Source: a virus. From it: DNA of 20,646 nt. Shown here one piece after another: positions 16,719 to 20,646 of this stretch. A program made the translations under genes and the position numbers. Every line of letters starts with the position of its first letter. Within the stretch, counting starts at the first letter, position 1. The notes under the pieces were generated by a model. That model worked only from the letters and a program-made list of their open reading frames with translations, was not told the DNA's origin and did no database searches. The stretch covers positions 1 to 20,646 of IMG/VR virus record IMGVR_UViG_3300010334_000350. The stretch is one strand, 5' to 3'.

Positions 16719-17351
16719 TTAAATTTGTGTTTCTACTCTTGAAGCCATTAAATCGGCTTGATGTAGTATGTAAGGTAAATTAGATTTTAATTCAGAGTCA
16801 GAGCTATACGTAATGTAGTACGCCTTATTTGATTCTTCGTACAGTCCATCGTGTAATTTGATTGCTAAGAATTCATTTTCGCTAACAGAAATATTCGCTT
16901 GCTGTAAGTAGAATAGACTACGATCTGCAATTCTCATGTGAGTAATATTGGTGTTGTATTTAAAATGAGCTCCTTGCTTTTCTACGTGCCAAGAAGAGTC
17001 ATTGGGAATATAGAAAGGCTGTTCATTAGTGCCCAACTTACCAAGATCATGATTAATTGCAGAGAATACTAGTTCTTCAACTGTATAATCTTTCTTCTGA
17101 CCAAAGCGCTCCCATACTTTATCCATAACTAAAGAGGCTTCAACTACTCTGTTAACATGTTCAACGTACCCACCTGGAAAACAGTTATGATGCGATAGTT
17201 TAGTGGAAGCTGGACTGATGGCTAAAGTAACTTCTCTAGCTTTGTAAAATTCCAGTAACGCATCTTTTCTGTCAGAGGCGATGTACTTGTCTATGTAACC
17301 GTAAAACTTCTGTAAGTTCTCAAGGATCTGTTCTTCTGTTAATTTTTTCAT
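16719..17351 (-). CDS. HD-domain phosphohydrolase (210 aa)
   Basis: 210 aa, a metal-dependent HD-superfamily hydrolase. Visible metal ligands are His54/His55 plus His65 in SHHNCFPGGYVEHVNRVVEA, His101-Asp102 in INHDLGKLG, and Asp200 in LHQADLMASR. The GG-x-x-EH arrangement is like the COG3481/YhaM-type HD domains rather than the dNTPase SAMHD type, but substrate cannot be read from sequence. The domain fills the whole protein with no nucleic-acid-binding module. Likely activity is phosphate ester hydrolysis of a nucleotide, cyclic nucleotide or RNA end in the host cytoplasm. It sits among small accessory genes upstream of gp55, with 5-16 nt gaps. The HD assignment is firm; any role in nucleotide salvage or host defence evasion is speculation. 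Confidence 0.82.
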   Translation of the reverse strand: MKKLTEEQILENLQKFYGYIDKYIASDRKDALLEFYKAREVTLAISPASTKLSHHNCFPGGYVEHVNRVVEASLVMDKVWERFGQKKDYTVEELVFSAINHDLGKLGTNEQPFYIPNDSSWHVEKQGAHFKYNTNITHMRIADRSLFYLQQANISVSENEFLAIKLHDGLYEESNKAYYITYSSDSELKSNLPYILHQADLMASRVETQI

Positions 17352-17367
17352 AACTTTTATTTTTTGA

Positions 17368-17544
17368 TTAATTGTCGTGCTCAGTGTTTATTAAATGTTC
17401 AATCTCTCTAAGTTTCTCTTGCATTCTCTCTAAAGTCGCTTTCAACTCTTGTGGAGGACGTAATTGGGAAATTTGGGAATTTTGGTACATGATCATATTG
17501 ACCATCTCGCTTAATTTTTTAATTACTAGGTTTTTGTATCTCAT
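17368..17544 (-). CDS. Small helical protein (58 aa), hypothetical
   Basis: A 58-codon frame, ATG at 17544 and TAA at 17368-17370, exactly fills the space between the glutaredoxin-like gene (9-nt gap) and the HD gene (16-nt gap). The product starts MRYKNLVIKKLSEMVNMI and ends with LKATLERMQEKLREIEHLIN, a charged amphipathic helix likely to form a coiled coil. It has no motif I recognise. Support for being real is its fit to the gene spacing and strand of the operon and its protein-like composition. An opposite-strand frame over the same bases is rejected below. Confidence 0.68.
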   Translation of the reverse strand: MRYKNLVIKKLSEMVNMIMYQNSQISQLRPPQELKATLERMQEKLREIEHLINTEHDN

Positions 17545-17553
17545 GTTTATAAT

Positions 17554-17859
17554 TTAATAATTTTTTATCGCATCTATGATATTATCTATCGAGTACATGC
17601 CTTTAGTTGATAGATTCTCAGATATCACTTTTATTTTTCCTATATCAGAGTGTTTCTCTGCAATATAATATATCTTCCCGTTCAAATTAACCATTGGATA
17701 AGAATCCACTCCAGTTATATTCTCTATGTTATCGCACATATTGGGGTACTCTTCGCAAGGAATCGATTCGTACTTAATTTTTAAGTTGTCTAAAGTTGCT
17801 TTTAGTTTTTTACATTTATCGCAACCTTGTAAAACGTATACTTCTAACTTATTCTTCAT
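17554..17859 (-). CDS. Glutaredoxin/thioredoxin-like redox protein (101 aa)
   Basis: Thioredoxin-fold redox protein. From ATG at 17859 it begins MKNKLEVYVLQGCDKCKKLK: a first beta strand, then a Cys-Asp-Lys-Cys active site (Cys13/Cys16) at the start of helix 1. A second strand (YESIPCEE) and the cis-proline region (GVDSYPMVNLNGKIYYI) follow, as in glutaredoxins such as T4 NrdC. An upstream in-frame ATG at 17892 would add 11 residues but deepen the overlap with the preceding gene to 44 nt. I prefer 17859 (11-nt overlap) because the strand begins right there. Expected role: reducing ribonucleotide reductase or other phage/host disulfides. No reductase gene is in view. Confidence 0.8.
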   Translation of the reverse strand: MKNKLEVYVLQGCDKCKKLKATLDNLKIKYESIPCEEYPNMCDNIENITGVDSYPMVNLNGKIYYIAEKHSDIGKIKVISENLSTKGMYSIDNIIDAIKNY

Positions 17860-18025
17860 ATTCAATGTCATTAAATTCAGGATCCAATTCATTCATTAAC
17901 ATTATCCAAGTATCTTTTTGCTCTTGAGTCATCTGTTCGTAGTACATACTTAGATATAGGTATATCCCCTGCAGTTCGTCCTCTGTTAGCTGCGGTTTTT
18001 CTGTTTCTTTATTTTCTGTATTCAT
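17849..18025 (-). CDS. Small acidic protein (58 aa), first gene of leftward operon
   Basis: A 58-codon frame from ATG 18025 to TAA at 17849-17851. The product is acidic: MNTENKETEKPQLTEDELQG, then a Tyr-rich helix (IYLYLSMYYEQMTQEQKDTW) and an Asp/Glu-rich end. It is the first gene downstream of the divergent control region and its end overlaps the glutaredoxin start. First-gene position and acidic make-up recall small phage regulatory or host-takeover proteins, but there is no direct evidence for that. No homologue is recognised. Confidence 0.68.
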   Translation of the reverse strand: MNTENKETEKPQLTEDELQGIYLYLSMYYEQMTQEQKDTWIMLMNELDPEFNDIEYEE

Positions 18026-18093
18026 ATATATGCTGCTGTTGTTTTCCCCCTGTAGTAGAAGGTTTTAAAAATAATTATTTTATGGGACAAAAA

Positions 18094-18123
18094 GAAATAT
18101 AAGTTCTAAGTACGCTCAACAAA
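18094..18123 (-). promoter_or_regulatory. Candidate Bacteroidetes-type promoter for leftward operon
   Basis: Reading the reverse strand, TTTG (18123-18120) is followed after 18 nt by TATATTTC (18101-18094). The Bacteroidetes primary-sigma consensus is TTTG at -33 and TAnnTTTG at -7, so five of the six fixed bases of the -7 box match. Transcription would start near 18087, about 60 nt before the ATG at 18025. Direct evidence is the sequence match only. Confidence 0.45.
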
Positions 18124-18134
18124 GATTAATTTTT

Positions 18135-18162
18135 TTTGTTCGAACTATTTTTTGTATATTAG
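18135..18162 (+). promoter_or_regulatory. Candidate promoter for primase/nuclease genes
   Basis: TTTG at 18135-18138 and TATATTAG at 18155-18162 (five of six fixed -7 bases) are 16 nt apart, shorter than usual for Bacteroidetes. A start about 5-8 nt downstream would give an almost leaderless mRNA for the ATG at 18167. The palindrome GTTCGAAC lies within the spacer and could be an operator. Weak but consistent with the divergent layout. Confidence 0.33.
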
Positions 18163-18166
18163 ATTT

Positions 18167-19093
18167 ATGGAGAACGAACAATTAGTTTTGGGGCTTTTGG
18201 AATCTGTGTTGGGAAAATCAAAACCCGACAAAAATAAGAAGGACCACGCATTCCATTGCCCTATTTGCAATCACAAGAAACCAAAGTTGATAGTAAACAT
18301 TTCAACCGGGCAATACAACTGTTGGACCTGTCACCCCGCGACAAAAGGCAAAACGCCGGTGTCTTTATTTAAGAAGCTTGGTGTAGATAAACCTCGAATG
18401 GTGGAGATGAAAGGCTACTTTTCCAACGATAGAACCAAGATAGAAGACGTAGAAACTGAAAGAGTATTTTTGCCTAAAGAATTCATTTCAATGACCGATA
18501 ACGATAAATCTTTGGAGTATCGTCACGCAGCCGTATACTTAAAAAGTAGAGGAATAAACGAATACGATATAAGAAAATACAACATTGGGTACTGTAAAAC
18601 TGGAAGGTATAGAAATAGAGTTGTGATTCCTTCTTACGATAAAAATGGTCAAGTTAATTACTTTATTGCGCGCTCATTCGAAAAGGATCCGTATCAAAAG
18701 TACGACGCTCCTTCAATCCAAAAGACAGAAATAGTCGGCATGGAGTACTTTGTAAACTGGTCAGTACCAATAATACTTTGCGAGGGAATATTCGACGCAA
18801 TTGCAATAAAAAGAAATGCAGTTCCTCTATTTGGCAAATCAATTCCAAAGGCACTGATGTTGAAACTTGTGGAATCTCAAGTAAAAACAGTATATTTGGC
18901 CTTGGATAAAGATGCGCTTAAAGAAGCATTGACTTATTCAGAACAGTTGATAAATCTAGGTAAGGAAGTTTATTTAATACAATTAGAAGGAAAGGATCCT
19001 TCTGATTTAGGTTTCGAAAATATGACAAAATTATTACAACAAGCAAAGCCGTTAACATTCGGTGAGATCATTCTCAAAAAAATGATGGGTTAA
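18167..19093 (+). CDS. 61: DNA primase, DnaG/T4 gp61-like (308 aa)
   Basis: 308 aa, near the ~340 aa of T4 gp61. It has an N-terminal CHC2-type zinc ribbon: Cys31-x2-Cys34 in HCPICNHKKPKL and Cys52-x2-Cys55-His56 in YNCWTCH. The Toprim domain has Glu206 in ILCEGIFDAIAIK, the Asp247-x-Asp249 pair in ALDKDALKEA, and DPSD (277-280). Such primases make short RNA primers for lagging-strand synthesis together with the gp41-type helicase, which is not in this window. I start at ATG 18167 rather than the in-frame TTG at 18152, because the latter lies against a likely -7 promoter box. The stop is 3 nt before the next gene, suggesting joint expression with the recombination nuclease. Confidence 0.9.
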   Translation: MENEQLVLGLLESVLGKSKPDKNKKDHAFHCPICNHKKPKLIVNISTGQYNCWTCHPATKGKTPVSLFKKLGVDKPRMVEMKGYFSNDRTKIEDVETERVFLPKEFISMTDNDKSLEYRHAAVYLKSRGINEYDIRKYNIGYCKTGRYRNRVVIPSYDKNGQVNYFIARSFEKDPYQKYDAPSIQKTEIVGMEYFVNWSVPIILCEGIFDAIAIKRNAVPLFGKSIPKALMLKLVESQVKTVYLALDKDALKEALTYSEQLINLGKEVYLIQLEGKDPSDLGFENMTKLLQQAKPLTFGEIILKKMMG

Positions 19094-19096
19094 ACC

Positions 19097-20646
19097 ATGA
19101 TAAGAAAAATATTTCAAGTAAGTGATATTCACATTAGAAATTTCAAAAGACACGAAGAGTACAGAAGAGTTTTCGAGAGACTTTACGACTACATTAAAGC
19201 AAATTTTACAGAAGACGATCTAATCTGTTTGACAGGAGATATCGTTCATGCCAAGACAGACGTAACTCCAGAATTAGTAGAAGAGGTACAAAACTTTCTA
19301 AAAACATTGGCAGACATTGGAAGAGTCTTATTGATTCCAGGCAATCACGATGCAAACTTAAATAACGGCCATAGAATGGATGCGTTGACTCCTATCGTTA
19401 ATGCTTTGAACCATCCTAATCTAACCTATCTTAAGAAGACTTGCGCATTAGACATTTACAACAACAACGTTACTTTTTATCACTGGTCGGTTTTTGACAG
19501 TCACACCGAGTATCCAAAATGTTTCGGTACTCAAGACGACTTTAAGATCTGTTTGTATCACGGACCGGTTAGCGGCACAGTTACTGAAAGCGGCTTCGGT
19601 CTTTTCGAAAACGACGTGAAAGTAGACGATTTTGAAGGCTTTGACTTAGTTTTACTAGGCGATATACACAAGACTCAATTCCTAAACGAAGCCAAGACTA
19701 TTGGATATCCAGGATCTTTGGTACAACAGAATCACGCAGAGTCTTTAGTACACGGCATATACGTTTGGGACGTTGCGACTAAGTCTGCAGAGTTCGTAGA
19801 GATAGAAAACGATACTGCTTTCTACACAATAGAAGTGGACGCTGGCATCTATCAACCGTTACCAAAACTACCCAAGAATCTTTACCTAAGAGTCAAATAT
19901 AGAAACACAGATCAGTCGGAAATCAAGAGAATAGTAGCTGAAATCAAGCAAGAATACAACGTATTGGAAACTTCCTTGATGAAAATAAGAAACTTCACCA
20001 ACTCTTCCAACGAAAATAAGAAGCTTAACGTACACAATGTAAGAGACGTTGACTATCAGAACTCAATAATGATAGAATTCTTAAAAGAAAAGTTCGATTT
20101 AGACGAACAATCGATAAAGGACATCTGCGAGATAAACAAAATAGTGAACAACTCTTTACCAAAATCCGAAGTTCCAAGAAACTCAATTTGGATTCCCAAG
20201 ACTTTCGAATTCTCTAACATGTTTAGTTACGGAAAAGGCAACTTTATCGACTTTTCTAACATGGCTGGAACCTACGGCATCTTTGCACCAAACGCTAGCG
20301 GTAAATCTACTTTATTGGATTCTATCGCCTACTGTATATTTGACAGATGCTCTCGTACAACTAAGTCAGCGCAAGTAATGAACAGTAATTCTGACTCATT
20401 TAAGTGCAAATTGGTCTTTGAATTGAATGGAGTGGAGCATACTATAGAAAGAAAGGGATCGAAACAAAAATTGGGTAACGTAAAAGTCAACGTGGACTTC
20501 TATTATACAGATCAAGACGGCAATAAAGTGTCTTTAAACGGTAAAGAAAGAAACGACACTAACAAAAGCATTCAAAATGTTATGGGTAATTACGAGGACT
20601 TTGTTCTTACTGCGTTATCCATGCAAAACAACAATACAGGTTTTAT
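19097..20646 (+). CDS. 47/46: gp47-gp46 (SbcD-SbcC/Mre11-Rad50) fusion protein, partial at right edge
   Basis: One open frame of 516 complete codons from ATG 19097 to the edge. Residues ~1-340 form an Mre11/SbcD-type metallophosphoesterase: SDIH (Asp10, His12), TGDIVH (Asp48), PGNHDAN (Asn83-His84-Asp85), YHGP (His155) and GDIHKT (Asp189-x-His191). From ~365 comes the N-lobe of an SbcC/Rad50 ABC-type ATPase: FSYGKGNFIDF, a Walker A GIFAPNASGKSTLLDSI at 394-410, and later YEDFVLTALSMQNN, the Q-loop-like region. In T4, gp47 and gp46 are separate subunits of the complex that resects DNA ends for recombination-dependent replication. Here no stop or start separates the two. The coiled coil and Walker B/signature parts would lie beyond the window. 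Fused function is inferred; each domain call is firm. Confidence 0.9.
   Translation, partial: MIRKIFQVSDIHIRNFKRHEEYRRVFERLYDYIKANFTEDDLICLTGDIVHAKTDVTPELVEEVQNFLKTLADIGRVLLIPGNHDANLNNGHRMDALTPIVNALNHPNLTYLKKTCALDIYNNNVTFYHWSVFDSHTEYPKCFGTQDDFKICLYHGPVSGTVTESGFGLFENDVKVDDFEGFDLVLLGDIHKTQFLNEAKTIGYPGSLVQQNHAESLVHGIYVWDVATKSAEFVEIENDTAFYTIEVDAGIYQPLPKLPKNLYLRVKYRNTDQSEIKRIVAEIKQEYNVLETSLMKIRNFTNSSNENKKLNVHNVRDVDYQNSIMIEFLKEKFDLDEQSIKDICEINKIVNNSLPKSEVPRNSIWIPKTFEFSNMFSYGKGNFIDFSNMAGTYGIFAPNASGKSTLLDSIAYCIFDRCSRTTKSAQVMNSNSDSFKCKLVFELNGVEHTIERKGSKQKLGNVKVNVDFYYTDQDGNKVSLNGKERNDTNKSIQNVMGNYEDFVLTALSMQNNNTGF

Larger units (their letters stand above)
18026..18166. promoter_or_regulatory. Divergent control region between leftward and rightward gene blocks
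   Basis: This 141-bp stretch is the only non-coding segment over 40 bp in the window and separates genes read away from each other. It holds candidate promoters for both directions (listed separately), an 8-bp perfect palindrome GTTCGAAC at 18138-18145, and a 14-bp AT palindrome at 18068-18081 inside the presumed leftward leader. Long T runs lie next to the rightward gene. No tRNA or protein-coding frame is seen in it. Confidence 0.7.

Noticed and set aside
17372-17557. 61-codon plus-strand frame in the gap between the HD and glutaredoxin genes
   Set aside because: The minus-strand 58-codon frame fits operon strand and spacing and has a soluble helical product; the plus frame gives a Cys/Ser/Phe-rich shadow product.
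18068-18081. 14-bp AT palindrome considered as a terminator
   Set aside because: The stem is purely A/T and lies in the presumed leader of the leftward operon, not after a gene; too weak for an intrinsic terminator.
18152-18166. TTG start giving a five-residue longer primase
   Set aside because: TTG at 18152 adjoins the TATATTAG -7 candidate and adds no conserved residues; ATG at 18167 is more likely.
18663-18854. 63-codon minus-strand frame within the primase gene
   Set aside because: Antisense to the Toprim domain; no motif.
1-20646. tRNA genes, insertion sequences, attachment sites
   Set aside because: Virtually every base is inside supported genes; no tRNA-like sequence, transposase or terminal inverted repeats were noticed by eye.

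Overview
This window looks like part of a T4-like (contractile-tailed) phage genome, most likely from an aquatic metagenome. It is AT-rich, packed gene to gene, and uses the standard code. Recognisable T4-type parts are the baseplate wedge proteins gp25 and gp6, a gp5-like spike assembly, a gp55-like late sigma factor, a DnaG/gp61-type primase and the gp47/gp46 recombination nuclease. Several large virion proteins resemble the structural proteins of marine T4-like phages (cyanophages, pelagiphages) as I remember them. Almost no gene start has a Shine-Dalgarno sequence, and the one intergenic control region has a TTTG/TAnnTTTG-like promoter. Both features are typical of Bacteroidetes, so I infer a Bacteroidetes (perhaps flavobacterial) host. 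This is inference, not proof.

Layout. Positions 18025 down to 1 form one long leftward gene block. In transcription order it starts with small accessory genes: a 58-aa protein, a glutaredoxin-like protein, another 58-aa protein, an HD-domain hydrolase and a 90-aa membrane protein. Next come the gp55-like sigma factor, a 118-aa protein and the central spike, split over two genes. Then follow a 653-aa helical/hydrophobic protein, a 157-aa protein, gp25 and gp6. Last come a run of tail/baseplate/fibre proteins: a DNRLRE-like 368-aa protein, a 111-aa protein, a 1369-aa giant, 219-aa and 345-aa proteins, and a Pro/Ser-repeat adhesin that runs off the left edge. Many neighbours overlap as TAATG or lie a few bases apart, consistent with polycistronic expression and translational coupling.

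Positions 18026-18166 are a 141-bp divergent control region. To its right, reading rightward, are the primase and then a single open frame that joins a gp47/SbcD-type nuclease to a gp46/SbcC-type ATPase. This frame is still open at the right edge. In T4 and most relatives these are two separate proteins, so the fusion is the most notable single feature here.

How it works together: the rightward genes serve DNA replication and recombination. The leftward block would supply the late sigma factor and then the baseplate, spike and fibre. No tRNA, CRISPR array, insertion sequence or convincing hairpin terminator was seen.
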